Positions 18,377 through 28,415 of a stretch of 64,000 nt of DNA are shown one piece after another. The DNA comes from Paenalcaligenes niemegkensis (GTDB taxonomy: Bacteria > Pseudomonadota > Gammaproteobacteria > Burkholderiales > Burkholderiaceae_B): assembly GCF_022230885.1 (NCBI RefSeq), contig NZ_JAKGCT010000005.1, forward strand, positions 372,001-436,000, in the 5' to 3' direction. A program made the position numbers and the translations under genes. Each line of letters begins with the position of its first letter. The first letter of the stretch is position 1. Under the pieces are notes generated by a model. That model was given only the letters and a program-made list of their open reading frames with translations, ran no database searches and was not told the origin of the DNA.

Positions 18377-18402
18377 AAAAAAACAGGCCACATGGGCCTG
18401 TT
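18377..18402 (-). terminator. Rho-independent terminator of the DUF2817 gene
   Basis: Read on the minus strand, AACAGGCCC-ATGT-GGCCTGTT forms a GC-rich hairpin immediately followed by a run of T. It lies ~100 bases past the stop of the leftward DUF2817 gene. Confidence 0.8.
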
Positions 18403-18497
18403 CCTACGTAGATTAAACAGTAGTATCAGATCAGTTCGAGCAATGCACAGTTCTTAAATTGCGTTACTGTCAGCTTTCTCGCGGACTTTTCTGCTGC

Positions 18498-19601
18498 TTA
18501 GGCTGGTGAGCGCCCGATCGAATATCTGCTTGGTACGTACCCAGGCGGTTTCGCGCCAGTCTTGATCATGTGGAAAAAGTGTTCTAGCAGTTGCTGCTTA
18601 GCTTCTTTTCCTGCTTCGCTCAGCCCCTGGGGATCGTCCCCCCTTAGATGCAAATAATGATCAGCCATGACCGGGTGCTCTACCAGATGATGGGTGTAGG
18701 TGCCGCATTCAATCACTAGCTGCATGAAGCGTTTGTCTTCCATCATATTGACCAAAGCCTTGGAAGTGTAGCCATCGGTCGAAGCTGAAACCCCTGTTGC
18801 ACTCGTGTTGCCCATGGCGGTGTAGACCACATATAACCATGGGCCAAAGAGCTCTTTGGCGTCGTCGATGCCGGGGTAGTGGCGGTCTGAGATGGCCATC
18901 AGCATCGGGTGGCCGAATTCGCCTGCGCCGGTGTGCAAGTCCATGCAGATAGCGTCTGTACACGACTCAGGCAGCGACTCGAAAATTCTGTGTAGTGTGA
19001 CATTCGACCACGTGGAGTGCTGTCCCGCAAAAAAAATGCCATCGGGGTCGTGGTGCTGTCCGGCCTGTACCTGGCTTTGCAATGAAGCACGGCCTAGTTC
19101 TTCTTCGGCCCTGTCCCAGATAGTTCTGGCCTCGGCCCGCTTTTCTGAATTCAAGGCAGAACGGCCAAACAGTGAGCTGACTCGCTTGTAGACTGAATTT
19201 TCGGGGAGTTCGTTTTCGAAATTCACAAAGTTGCGGTTCAGGTCTACGTTATCTTCGTTAACCCGCCGCTGCCACGATGTACCCCAAGGATTGATCAGAT
19301 GAATGAACAGCAACGCGGTGTCATTTTCCAGGTCGTTTGGGTTCAACTGTTGCAAGTATAAGTTCTGGCACATCGAGCCGTAATAGCCCTCTACGCCATG
19401 TGTCCCCGAAATAATAATCAGCCACTTTTTTGCTTCAGGATTGCCGAATTGCGCTACATCTGTGTATAAGGTTTCGCCGTCCCGGCCTTTTAAAGGATGT
19501 TCATAGTGACTGAGGACTCCTCCGCGCTGTTTGACGGTGTCCAGAAAGCGCTCTCGATAGGCAGTATAAGAGGGGGCTTCCTGCATTAAAAAAGTATCCA
19601 T
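18498..19601 (-). CDS. DUF2817 (M14-like) zinc carboxypeptidase/amidase
   Basis: 367 aa, no signal peptide. SGTHGVEGYYGS (residues ~67-78) has the His-x2-Glu zinc pair of M14-like enzymes, WGTSWQRRVNEDNVDLNRNF holds substrate-binding Arg/Asn, and CMDLHTGAGEFGHP provides the third ligand region. The family is thought to cleave peptide- or amide-like bonds. It diverges from a polar amino-acid ABC importer, suggesting uptake and hydrolysis of a modified amino acid or small peptide. Confidence 0.82.
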   Translation of the reverse strand: MDTFLMQEAPSYTAYRERFLDTVKQRGGVLSHYEHPLKGRDGETLYTDVAQFGNPEAKKWLIIISGTHGVEGYYGSMCQNLYLQQLNPNDLENDTALLFIHLINPWGTSWQRRVNEDNVDLNRNFVNFENELPENSVYKRVSSLFGRSALNSEKRAEARTIWDRAEEELGRASLQSQVQAGQHHDPDGIFFAGQHSTWSNVTLHRIFESLPESCTDAICMDLHTGAGEFGHPMLMAISDRHYPGIDDAKELFGPWLYVVYTAMGNTSATGVSASTDGYTSKALVNMMEDKRFMQLVIECGTYTHHLVEHPVMADHYLHLRGDDPQGLSEAGKEAKQQLLEHFFHMIKTGAKPPGYVPSRYSIGRSPA

Positions 19602-19668
19602 TTTGTCTCCGTTTTCTGGTTTTAGAGGGGGTTTAGGGCTTACCCCAATTGTCTATACATACTAGCAA

Positions 19669-19681
19669 TTTACACTGTAAA
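19669..19681. promoter_or_regulatory. Palindrome TTTACACTGTAAA in divergent promoter region
   Basis: A perfect 13-base odd palindrome (TTTACA-C-TGTAAA) lies midway in the 110-bp gap between the divergent DUF2817 and ABC-importer genes. No regulator gene is adjacent. An operator role is inference. Confidence 0.4.
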
Positions 19682-19711
19682 CCAATACATAAATAGAAAC
19701 AAGGAGACAAA

Positions 19712-20493
19712 GTGAAGCTTAAGAATGCAGTTGTAGCAGCCGTGCTTTCGGTATTGGGCAGCACCGCTTTTGCAGCCGAACCCCCTATTCGTTTTGGCGT
19801 CGATCCTACGTTTCCGCCATTTGAATCGCGAGATCCCAGCGGGCAGTTGGCCGGCTTTGATATTGAAATGGGGGAGGCGATTTGCGCTGAACTAAAAACC
19901 ACCTGTGACTGGCAGATTATTAATTTCGACGGTGCAATTCCAGCTCTGAACGCTAAAAAAATTGACGGTATTTTGTCGGGTTTTACGATTACCGAACAAC
20001 GATCTAAGCAGGTGAGTTTTTCCACTCCGCTTTATTCAACAGCCTCTCGCATCATGACGCAGAAAAAGAATGATTTCGAGACCAATGCAGAAGCACTGAA
20101 GGGAAAACATATCGGTATCGTGCAGGGGACATCGCAGGCAGCTTATGCCAACAAGCACTGGCGCAACAAGGGCATTAATCTGGTCAGCTATCAAAACGAT
20201 GATCTGGCCAAGCAAGATCTAGCGCTCGGACGTATCGACGGCACGCTGCAAAACGCGGCCTCGGCAGAAGTCTTTTTGAGACACCGGATGGGGCAGACTT
20301 CCATTTAACGGGCGAGCCCATCGTGGACGTTGAAGTGTTTGGTGTGGGCGCAGGCATAGGAATACGTAAAGACGATACCGAACGCCTGGAGAAAATCAAT
20401 CAGGCAGTGGCATCCATCCGGGCCAGTGGGTTATATGACGAGATTTTAGGGCGCTACAGTAAGTACGGTTTACTTGCTCCTATTACAGACTAA
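19712..20493 (+). CDS. Polar amino-acid ABC transporter substrate-binding protein, frameshifted
   Basis: GTG start with AAGGAGAC upstream. Signal peptide MKLKNAVVAAVLSVLGSTAFAA, then PPIRFGVDPTFPPFESRDPSGQLAGFDIEMGEAI, the SBP_bac_3 (HisJ/ArgT) hallmark. The frame breaks near 20275 in a TTTTT run. One more T restores AEVFFETPDGADFHLTGEP and carries on to GRYSKYGLLAPITD, total ~260 aa. It is periplasmic. Family ligands are basic amino acids, opines and similar. Confidence 0.85.
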
Positions 20494-20505
20494 CAGGACA
20501 GCCTT

Positions 20506-21192
20506 ATGTTGCACGGCTATCTCCCTCTGATACTAAAAGGGGTGTCCATCACCGCGGCTTTGGCACTATGCGCCATTTTGCTATCGACCTTTGTAGGCAT
20601 TGTGGGAGCGTTATTAAAAGGCTCTCATCTACGCCTGGTTCGTGCCGCGGCAGACCTCTACACCACCTTAAACCGCGGCGTTCCTGATTTGGTCATTATG
20701 CTGCTGGTGTTTTACAACCTGCAAATGCTGGTCAATTATCTTTGTAGCCTATTGAATATTCAGCGCGTTGAAATAGACGCCTTTACGGCAGGGGTTATCA
20801 CTCTGGCCTTTATTCACGGCGCCTACATGACCGAAACCTTCAGGGGTGCACTCGGCGCGATTCCTTCAGGCCAGGCGGAAGCCGGTTTATCCACAGGCAT
20901 GAGTCCGTGGTCGGTATTCTGGAGAATCACATTTCCTCAAATGCTTCGTTACGCGATTCCGGGCTATAGCAATAATATTCAGGTGGTTATCAAGTCGACC
21001 GCACTGGTATCGATTATTGGTCTGGTCGATATTATTAGTATTACGCAGCAGGCCGGGCGTTCGACTCAGCAGCTCTTCTTTTTTAATCTGGTTGCGGCTG
21101 GAGTGTATTTAGCCTTTACCTGTGTGGCGCTGGCTGCCTTATCCATGATTAACAAGCGCGTCAATCGGGGCACCAAAGGGGTACGGCTATGA
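20506..21192 (+). CDS. Polar amino-acid ABC transporter permease (HisQ-type)
   Basis: 228 aa, five hydrophobic segments and the inner-membrane EAA loop AYMTETFRGALGAIPSGQAEAGLSTGMSP. First of two permeases; its stop overlaps the ATG of the second (21189-21192). Confidence 0.88.
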   Translation: MLHGYLPLILKGVSITAALALCAILLSTFVGIVGALLKGSHLRLVRAAADLYTTLNRGVPDLVIMLLVFYNLQMLVNYLCSLLNIQRVEIDAFTAGVITLAFIHGAYMTETFRGALGAIPSGQAEAGLSTGMSPWSVFWRITFPQMLRYAIPGYSNNIQVVIKSTALVSIIGLVDIISITQQAGRSTQQLFFFNLVAAGVYLAFTCVALAALSMINKRVNRGTKGVRL

Positions 21193-21905
21193 TGGATATT
21201 ATTAAGCAGTATGGCCCCGAGTACCTGGGCTACGCCGATGGTTTTCATCTTAGCGGCCTGATGATGACCTTATGGATATTGGTGCTCTCCATGACCATCG
21301 GTATGCTGCTGTCGATCCCTTTGGCCATTTTGCGCGTGTCCTCTAACCGGGTGCTTAGCGGCATGGTTAAGGCCTATACCTTTGTGTTTAGAGGAACGCC
21401 TTTGTATGTGCAGTTGTTGCTGGTATATACCGGCTTCTTCAGTTTGGGTTTTGTACGTTCTTCCGATTTCTTGTCTGACTTCTTTCGCAGTGGTCTGAAC
21501 TGTGTAATTCTTGCCTTTAGCGTGAACTGCTGCGCCTATCTGACTGAAGTGCTGGCAGGATCGATACGGTCCATTCCCGCCGAAGAAATCGAGGCGGCAC
21601 GTGCTTATGGTTACTCGCCCTATAAGCTGTACACGCAGGTTATTTTGCCTTCTGCGCTGAAGCGAGCGCTGCCTTATTACAGCAACGAAGTTATTTTGCT
21701 GCTGCATAGCACCTCTATTGCCTTTACAGCTACTGTGCCCGAGCTATTGAAAATAGCCCGAGACGTAAACAGTGAGACCTTTGCTCCCTTTACTTCATTC
21801 GGGATTGCAGGTGCCATTTACGCCATTATTGCCACTATTCTGGTGGTCAGTTTCCGTCGAATCGAGCGCCGTTCTTTGGTGTTCTTGCGCCCTGCGACGC
21901 GCTAA
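21189..21905 (+). CDS. Polar amino-acid ABC transporter permease (HisM-type)
   Basis: 238 aa with FRGTPLYVQLLLVYTG and the EAA-type loop AYLTEVLAGSIRSIPAEEIEAARAYGYSP that docks on the ATPase. Coupled to the preceding permease and 9 bases from the ATPase gene. Confidence 0.88.
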   Translation: MMDIIKQYGPEYLGYADGFHLSGLMMTLWILVLSMTIGMLLSIPLAILRVSSNRVLSGMVKAYTFVFRGTPLYVQLLLVYTGFFSLGFVRSSDFLSDFFRSGLNCVILAFSVNCCAYLTEVLAGSIRSIPAEEIEAARAYGYSPYKLYTQVILPSALKRALPYYSNEVILLLHSTSIAFTATVPELLKIARDVNSETFAPFTSFGIAGAIYAIIATILVVSFRRIERRSLVFLRPATR

Positions 21906-21914
21906 GGAATAAAC

Positions 21915-22687
21915 ATGCATAATTTAAGCGTTACGAATATTCATAAAAGCTATGGCAACAACGATGTGCTGCGTGGGGTGTCGCTCACTGCCAATAAGGG
22001 TGACGTTATTAGCGTTATTGGGTCAAGCGGTTCAGGTAAAAGCACATTTCTGCGTTGTATTAATTTACTCGAACAACCCAGTTCGGGCTCTATTAGCCTA
22101 GGCGACGAAAACCTAAGTCTCAGTCCGTGTAAACGCAACCGCAACGAGTTGACTGCTACCTGCAGAAAACAATTGCAGCGCTTCAGGTCGCGTCTGGGAA
22201 TGGTTTTTCAGCATTTTAATCTGTGGTCACACATGACGGCACTTGAGAACATTTGCTCGCCGTTAATTCATGTGCTGAAGCTTTCCAAAAGCGAAGCCCA
22301 GGAACGAGCACGTGTTTACTTAAAAAAGTCGGACTGGATGAGCAGGTAGAAAGCAAGTTTCCATCTCAGCTATCAGGTGGCCAGCAGCAACGGGTAGCGA
22401 TTGCCCGTGCCTTGGCGCTTGAGCCCGAGGTCTTGCTTTTCGACGAGCCGACGTCAGCTTTAGACCCCGAGCTGGTGGGGGAGGTATTGCGGGTTATGCA
22501 AGCCTTGGCCGAAGAAGGACGCACCATGATCGTAGTTACCCACGAAATGGAGTTCGCTCGCAACGTTTCTAATCATCTGGTGTTTTTGCATCAAGGTCTC
22601 GTCGAGGAAGAGGGCGACCCAACCGAGGTGCTTAGCAACCCCCAAAGCCAGCGCTTAACCCAGTTTTTATCAGGCCGCTTGAAGTGA
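21915..22687 (+). CDS. Polar amino-acid ABC transporter ATPase (HisP-type), frameshifted
   Basis: Walker A GSSGSGKSTFLRCINLLEQP near residues 36-55, signature LSGGQQQR and Walker B VLLFDEPTSALDPELV. The frame changes near 22325 in an AAAAAA run; one more A turns YLKKSDW into YLKKVGLDEQVESKFP and restores a normal ~257-aa HisP-like ATPase. It energises the two permeases upstream. Confidence 0.88.
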
Positions 22688-22750
22688 GTGTTTCCCGTCT
22701 TGAGCGCCGGTTGGCGCAGCTGGCCGAGTTCACAGATTCGAGCTTGCCCT

Positions 22751-22943
22751 ACCGTCGCCTTGTCCTCCTCGGTGCGAGCGCATCGGGGAGCGCCGCGAAC
22801 AGTGAGCGCAGCAGGGAAAAAGAGAGCGTTGTCCGAAGCGCGTAGCGCAAGTTCGCGAACGCCTGCTGTGCTCACTGTTCAAGGGCAGTGCGCAGCACCG
22901 CTCAACGCTAAGCTCGCACCGAGGAGGACAAGGCGGCGACGGT
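22751..22943 (+). repeat. Structured repeat R3
   Basis: 193 bp between convergent ends of the ABC ATPase and wzz copy 2. The outer stem TTGTCCTCCTCGGTGCGAGC (22760-22779) pairs perfectly with 22912-22931. ACCGTCGCC/GGCGACGGT extends it past a 3-nt bulge. The inner stem GAACAGTGAGCGCAGCAGG (22797-22815) pairs with 22862-22880 with one G-U. Linkers and core are as in the other copies. Confidence 0.9.
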
Positions 22944-22951
22944 GTCCCCGC

Positions 22952-24012
22952 TTACTGCGAACGCAATGCGGCCCTTAAAAGCACCAGCATACAGGAGGCC
23001 ATGAAGCCCAGCACCAGCGCCACGGCCAGTACCAATGCTTTTTGGGAGCGGTAGGCGCGAAGGGAACCATGGCTGCCTGATCCACCACCGCCGTTTTAAA
23101 CTCCGGACCGGGAATGACGGTTAGCAGTATGTTGTCTAGCTGACGCTGCAACAAAGGCAAATCGTCAATATAGGGATCGAAGTTTTGACGTCCTTCCAGT
23201 ATGTTCAGTTCGGCCTTCAGGGCATTTGAGCCCCGCAAGTACATGGTTTCGCCGGTGTACGAGGTGATCAGGTTTCCGGAGCTGGGCGATTGTTCTAACT
23301 GGATGCTATCGGCGATGCTTAGCGCATCTCGGACGCGGCTGATCTGGTTGTCATTTTCTATTTTCGCCTGAGTTCGCAACACCGCGATACGCGATTCGAT
23401 GGCACGAATTTGTTCATCGCGCTGTACTTTCAGGTTATTTAGCAATTCGGCTTGCGACAGGACCAGTGCCTGCTCTATATATTTATTTAGCCATCTGGCT
23501 GATAGAGCGGGGTCTTCAAGCTTAAGGGTGATGATGGTTTCGAACTCTTCTGGCTTGCGCGGTAAATTAATATTTAATTGTTCGGTGAAACGCGCAAATA
23601 GTCTTTCTTGTTCTAATGCAGTGGCATTAGCCCGATAATGAGAAAGATAATTATTTACAAAAAAGTCTTGTTTTAAGCTTTGTGACGTAAGCGTACGCTG
23701 AAATGCGCTATAAGCGCCGTCTACATTAATATCAGAAAGCAATGATTTAACCAGGATTTCTTTTTGTTTTGCGTTTTCTTCAGAAATCAGGATGTTGGGA
23801 TCTGCCATACGCACTACCAGGCGATAGCTTTGTATGGCTGCAGGTGTCGCCGGTACCAGCACTGCCTGGCTTTGATAGGTGGGCTTTACTACAGCCAGAT
23901 AAACGGCAGCAGCGACCATAAATAAAGCGGTTATTGCAACAATGGTAATTTTTGAATTCCACAACTGCTTAAGCAACTGGACTACGTCAATTTCATCTGG
24001 ATGCTGAGTCAA
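22952..24012 (-). CDS. Wzz/chain-length determinant family protein (copy 2), frameshifted near 3' end
   Basis: As read, the C-terminus becomes a Trp-rich tail (KKHWYWPWRWCW). Adding one A to the five-A run near 23042 gives PTAPKKALVLAVALVLGF...LRAALRSQ and a stop at 22952, restoring the second membrane helix and a 353-aa protein. The N-terminal helix is near residues 20-40 and the periplasmic coiled region near 190-240. It is clearly homologous to copy 1 (SSGNLITSYTGET, YLRGSNALKAEL, DPYIDDLP). It is another lone gene, with repeat R3 directly past its end. Confidence 0.85.
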
Positions 24013-24226
24013 TGTACAAGCCTTTTGTAACTCGGGTTTTTAAAAACGGTACTAAGTGTAGCACTTGGAATTTAACTGAAACAATTAACGTTATAAAACG
24101 TTATTTCGTTTGCTTAGTACGTGCCATTACTTAAAACGTCCGGTTTCAGAATAACCTGATATCGTAGCGCATCAATATTGCATACTTACTACAAAAGGCG
24201 AAGCCAGTTGACGCTCAGAGAGGGCT

Positions 24227-24889
24227 TTAACCGCCAGCTGCCTTCTGCGCTTCTACCTCTGAATTCACCTGGTTCATTACAAAGTCCGAGAAATAGTCGG
24301 CAATTTTATCTATTGAGTCGGGGGCTCCAGGCCGCAGCCATAGGTAACTGTAGTGATGCATTCCGAGCACCGCCTTGACCATCAGTGGGTTCATGGTGGT
24401 TAAGCCTTTTTCATCATGCAGCCCCTGTAAGAGCGTCCGCCAGTGCTGCTCGTAATTTTTATGCAGCTCTAGCAATTCAGCTCGTCTGTTGCCCACAATG
24501 GAATGCGTTTCCCTGAAGCAGACAGTAAGCTCTGCGAGGTCGTCACTAATGGTACGCATGACGACCTTAGAGAAGTCACGCAGCTTTTCTTCAGCGCTTT
24601 TGCCATTGTGGATGATGCCATCGGCGACTTTATTCAGCTCAATTAAATAGCGCGAGGTGACATTGAAGAGCAGCTCTTCTTTGCTGCCGATGTGATAGTA
24701 CAGTGCGCCCCTTCCCAGTCCTATAGCCTGTTCCAGGTCGCTCATCCCCGTGGCATGGAAGCCTTTTTGGGCAAACAGCTCAGCGGCGATTTTGTAGATT
24801 CGCTCTTTGGTTGCCTGAGCATCGCTGCCACCGGTGTCTAGAGTCGTATGCTGTTTGTTTTTAGCTAAGGAGCTGGATGTATTTGGCAT
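24227..24889 (-). CDS. TetR family transcriptional regulator
   Basis: 220 aa. N-terminal TetR HTH (residues ~28-75): RIYKIAAELFAQKGFHATGMSDLEQAIGLGRGALYYHIGSKEELLFNV. The C-terminal region is typical of acyl-CoA/fatty-acid responsive members (GMHHYSYLWLRPGA). It diverges from the AtoE operon across a region with operator-like repeats and most likely represses it. Confidence 0.88.
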   Translation of the reverse strand: MPNTSSSLAKNKQHTTLDTGGSDAQATKERIYKIAAELFAQKGFHATGMSDLEQAIGLGRGALYYHIGSKEELLFNVTSRYLIELNKVADGIIHNGKSAEEKLRDFSKVVMRTISDDLAELTVCFRETHSIVGNRRAELLELHKNYEQHWRTLLQGLHDEKGLTTMNPLMVKAVLGMHHYSYLWLRPGAPDSIDKIADYFSDFVMNQVNSEVEAQKAAGG

Positions 24890-24946
24890 GGATGTCTGCT
24901 TCTCAAGTCGAGCACAAGTGCTTAATTATTATATTAAGCCTCTATT

Positions 24947-24992
24947 GTACCGATCGATCGACATTGATAAACACCTATTGACCGGTCGGTAC
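24947..24992. promoter_or_regulatory. Probable TetR operator pair
   Basis: GTACCGATCG (24947-24956) and CGGTCGGTAC (24983-24992) form an inverted repeat with one mismatch. Each also belongs to its own local palindrome (CGATCGATCG; GACCGGTC). They lie in the gap between the TetR gene and the atoE-type gene. The ACCGGTCGGT pattern is common for TetR regulators of acyl-CoA metabolism. Confidence 0.55.
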
Positions 24993-25080
24993 AAGATACT
25001 TATACTTTTATCGAAGCTCGACATTCGAAGCCTTAAGGCAATAACAATCAAAACCGATGTGCCAATAATAGGAGACAACT

Positions 25081-26427
25081 ATGTTGAAAGCAGCAGGCGC
25101 ATTTTGCGCCAGGTTTTCCAGAAAGTATGTGCCGAACCCTTTTGTGTTCGCCATACTGATCACCCTTTTTATTTTCGTAGTAGGGATAACCGCAACACCA
25201 TCGTCTGCCATGGATATGGTGTCTTATTGGTACCTAGGTTTCTGGGATCTGCTTAACTTTTCAATGCAGATGGTTGCCATTCTGTTGTTTGGCTATGTGC
25301 TCGCCTCGTCGCCACCCGTACGCCGCATTATTGTTAAGGCTGCAACCCTGCCCAACTCGCCGGGCCAGGCCATTATGCTGATCACCTTGCTGGCGATTGG
25401 TTTTGGTTACCTTAGCTGGGGACTGGGGCTGATTGTGGGGGCGATTGCGGCCAAAGAGGTTTGCTACCAGGCGAAGCGCCGGCAAATCAAAGTGCATTAT
25501 CCGCTTGCTGCTGCGGCGGGTTTTACTGCCCTGATTATGTTCAATAACGGTTTTTCGGCCTCGGCTCCGTTGCTGGTTAACACCGAAGGGCATTTTCTGT
25601 ATGACGCTATCGGTTTAATTCCGGTAACCGAGACCATTTTTGCCATACCCAGCCTGATTACCCTTGCTCTCTTTACGGTGTGTATTCCGCTTGTTTATCG
25701 AGCGATGCACCCTGACAGCGCGGACGTTGAGGAAATTCCGGATAGAACCCCTGTTATCGAGGCCGAAGCGCCTGCTCATGGCAACGAGCCCAAAACTCTC
25801 GCAGAAAAGCTTGAGGAATCAAGGTTGCTGTCTTACATCATTGTGCTAGGTGGTTTGATTTACATCGTTTATCACTTCATGACACGCGGTTTCGACCTTA
25901 ACCTGAACCTCATCAACTTCAGCTTGATGATCATCGGAATGGCTACCTATAAAACGCCAATTGCCTACGTAAAGGCAATTGACGAAGGCATTACCGCCTG
26001 CGGGCAGATTGTGCTTCAGTTTCCGTTCTATGCCGGCATCATGGGCATGATGGCTAAATCGGGCCTCGTTGAAACCTTTGCTAATTTGCTGATTTCAGTT
26101 TCGAACCAGTACACGCTGCCCCTTACGTCCTTTTACAGTGCAGCATTAATTAATCTGGCAATTCCTTCAGCTGGCGGACAATGGGCAGTACAGGGGCCAA
26201 TTCTGGTCGATGCCGCCCAGAAACTAGATGTGGATATAAGCCTGATCGTCATGGCGTATTCCTACGGGGATCAGCTCACTAATGGCATTCAGCCAATGTG
26301 GATGCTACCGCTATTGGGTATTGCTGCGCTTAAGGCTCGTGACATCCTGGGCTACACCGCAGTCATGATGATCGTTGCCTTCATCATCTTCAATCTGGGC
26401 CTTGGCCTCTTTCCCTACCTGTTTTAG
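25081..26427 (+). CDS. atoE: Short-chain fatty acid transporter (AtoE family)
   Basis: 448 aa, about twelve hydrophobic segments, no signal peptide. It has the AtoE signature NPFVFAILITLFIFVVGI and the conserved C-terminal IPSAGGQWAVQGPI and DQLTNGIQPMWMLPLLG. GGAG precedes the ATG. It imports short-chain fatty acids or acetoacetate for the CoA-dependent enzymes downstream. Confidence 0.88.
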   Translation: MLKAAGAFCARFSRKYVPNPFVFAILITLFIFVVGITATPSSAMDMVSYWYLGFWDLLNFSMQMVAILLFGYVLASSPPVRRIIVKAATLPNSPGQAIMLITLLAIGFGYLSWGLGLIVGAIAAKEVCYQAKRRQIKVHYPLAAAAGFTALIMFNNGFSASAPLLVNTEGHFLYDAIGLIPVTETIFAIPSLITLALFTVCIPLVYRAMHPDSADVEEIPDRTPVIEAEAPAHGNEPKTLAEKLEESRLLSYIIVLGGLIYIVYHFMTRGFDLNLNLINFSLMIIGMATYKTPIAYVKAIDEGITACGQIVLQFPFYAGIMGMMAKSGLVETFANLLISVSNQYTLPLTSFYSAALINLAIPSAGGQWAVQGPILVDAAQKLDVDISLIVMAYSYGDQLTNGIQPMWMLPLLGIAALKARDILGYTAVMMIVAFIIFNLGLGLFPYLF

Positions 26428-26438
26428 GAGGAGCAATT

Positions 26439-28415
26439 ATGCATAACGATAATCAAGCACCGATTCTGTGGACACCCACGGCCGATCAAATCACAGGCAC
26501 GCAGATTCACAAGTTTGCCGAACGGGTTAATGTGCCCTCGCAAAGTTATAGCGACCTGCACCGATACTCTATTGCGGAAATGCCGGCCTTCTGGGAGAAC
26601 TTCATTGAGTTCTCGGGGCTGATCTACGAAGGTAGCTGGAAGCAGGCCGTGGAGGCAGGTTCGTCCATGGCCGAGGCACGTTTCTTTAACGGCATGAAGC
26701 TAAATCTGGCCGAAAATATGCTGGCCGGAGAGGCTGATGAGGTATTGGTCATAGAAACCAATGAGTACGGGGTGCAGGCTTCGTACACGCGCTCGCAAAT
26801 TCGCCGGCAAGTGGCGCAGTTGCAGGCCAGCCTCAAAAATTTAGGCATTAGCCCTCAAGATCGCGTGGTGGGATTGCTGCCAAACAAGGTCGAAGCCCTG
26901 GTGTCCATGCTGGCGGTGACGTCGCTGGGCGCTATCTGGTCGTCATGCTCGCCTGAGTTCGGGGTAACCGGTATTACCGATCGTTTTGGGCAGGTCACGC
27001 CCAAACTGTTTATTGCCTGCTCTGACTATTTGTATAACGGCGTGCAGCACGATACGTTGGCAAAAATCGCCGATGTGCTGGCGATTACACCTAGCGTCGA
27101 GTCCTTGATTATTGTGGGGAATGCTCCTGAAAGCCTGAGTGGCCTGCCAGTGCACAACTATGCTCAGATGCTGGAAAATGAGGCGCTTGAACCTTCGTTC
27201 GAGCGCTTCCCATTCGACCATCCTGCTTTTATTGTGTACACCTCAGGCACCACGGGCCTGCCTAAATGCATTGTGCACCGTAGCGGTGGGATTTTAATTA
27301 ATCTTAAAAAAGAACATGCCCTGCATTGCGATGTGCGGGCAGGCGATCGCATGCTGTACTACACCAATACTGCATGGATGATGTATCACTGGCTGGTGCT
27401 TTCCATGGCGTCGGGCGCATCCATCGTCTTGTATGACGGTGCGGCTATTCCTAAAACCGCGTCCGGCTTGAATTACGACATTCTTTGGGAGCAGACTTCT
27501 ACCCTGAACGTGAGCCATTTTGGCACCAGTCCCAAATACCTGGCGTTGCTTGAAGAGGCCGGTCGTTCGCCGTCCAAAACGCATGGCTTTGACTCGCTGC
27601 GCATGGTGATGTCGGCAGGCGCGCCCTTAACCCCGGAGAACTTTGCCTGGATCTACAACCACGTTAATGATGACTTATGCGTGGCCTCGATTTCTGGCGG
27701 TACCGAAATTCTGGGGTGTTTTGTGATGGGCAACCCCTCACGCCCTGTGCGCGCCGGCGAGATCCAGGGGCCTGCCTTGGGTATGGCTGTACAAGTGCTG
27801 GATGATCGCAAGGTCAGCGTGGTCGGTAAAAAAGGGGACCTCGTGTGTACCGAGCCTTTCCCTTCGATGCCTTTGACCTTTTGGGGTGAAAACGGTGACG
27901 CGCGTTTCTACGACGAGTATTTTGCCGAGATTCCGGGAATTTGGGTCCACGGCGACCTGGCCGAGATTCGCCCCAGTGGCGGTGTGGTGATTTCGGGGCG
28001 TACCGACACCACCTTGAAGCCGGGTGGCGTTCGTATCGGCACAGGCGAGATCTACCGTATTCTTGAAGGAATGGAAGAAATTCAGGATTCGCTGGTGGTG
28101 GGCTACCCCGTGCAGGGCGATATGGAGATCTGGCTTTTTGTGGTGTGTGCGGGCTCTGCCACCCTTGACGAGAATCTGCGCAAGCGCATTGTGCATGAGC
28201 TGCGTCACAAGGGATCGCCGCGCCATGTGCCCCGTCGTATTGTTGCCGTTGAAGACATTCCCTACACGCTAAGCGGGAAGAAAGTCGAAAAAGCCGTGTT
28301 GCAGAAATTGATGGGCAAAGCGGTCACCAATGTGGGTTCGCTGTCGAATCCCAATGCGCTGGACTCCATTAAAAGCAGTGTGGAAGAGCAGTTAAGCAAC
28401 GAGGCCAGGACATGA
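26439..28415 (+). CDS. Acetoacetate-CoA ligase (acetoacetyl-CoA synthetase)
   Basis: 658 aa, the normal length for AacS. An N-terminal ACAS-type region is followed by the AMP-binding motif VYTSGTTGLPKCIVHRSGG (~residue 265), then YTNTAWMMYHWLVLSMASGA and SGGTEILGCF, and C-terminal ISGRTDTTLKPGGVRIGTGEIYR with the catalytic lysine in TLSGKKVEKAV. It activates acetoacetate to acetoacetyl-CoA with ATP. Its TGA overlaps the start of the next gene. Confidence 0.9.
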   Translation: MHNDNQAPILWTPTADQITGTQIHKFAERVNVPSQSYSDLHRYSIAEMPAFWENFIEFSGLIYEGSWKQAVEAGSSMAEARFFNGMKLNLAENMLAGEADEVLVIETNEYGVQASYTRSQIRRQVAQLQASLKNLGISPQDRVVGLLPNKVEALVSMLAVTSLGAIWSSCSPEFGVTGITDRFGQVTPKLFIACSDYLYNGVQHDTLAKIADVLAITPSVESLIIVGNAPESLSGLPVHNYAQMLENEALEPSFERFPFDHPAFIVYTSGTTGLPKCIVHRSGGILINLKKEHALHCDVRAGDRMLYYTNTAWMMYHWLVLSMASGASIVLYDGAAIPKTASGLNYDILWEQTSTLNVSHFGTSPKYLALLEEAGRSPSKTHGFDSLRMVMSAGAPLTPENFAWIYNHVNDDLCVASISGGTEILGCFVMGNPSRPVRAGEIQGPALGMAVQVLDDRKVSVVGKKGDLVCTEPFPSMPLTFWGENGDARFYDEYFAEIPGIWVHGDLAEIRPSGGVVISGRTDTTLKPGGVRIGTGEIYRILEGMEEIQDSLVVGYPVQGDMEIWLFVVCAGSATLDENLRKRIVHELRHKGSPRHVPRRIVAVEDIPYTLSGKKVEKAVLQKLMGKAVTNVGSLSNPNALDSIKSSVEEQLSNEART

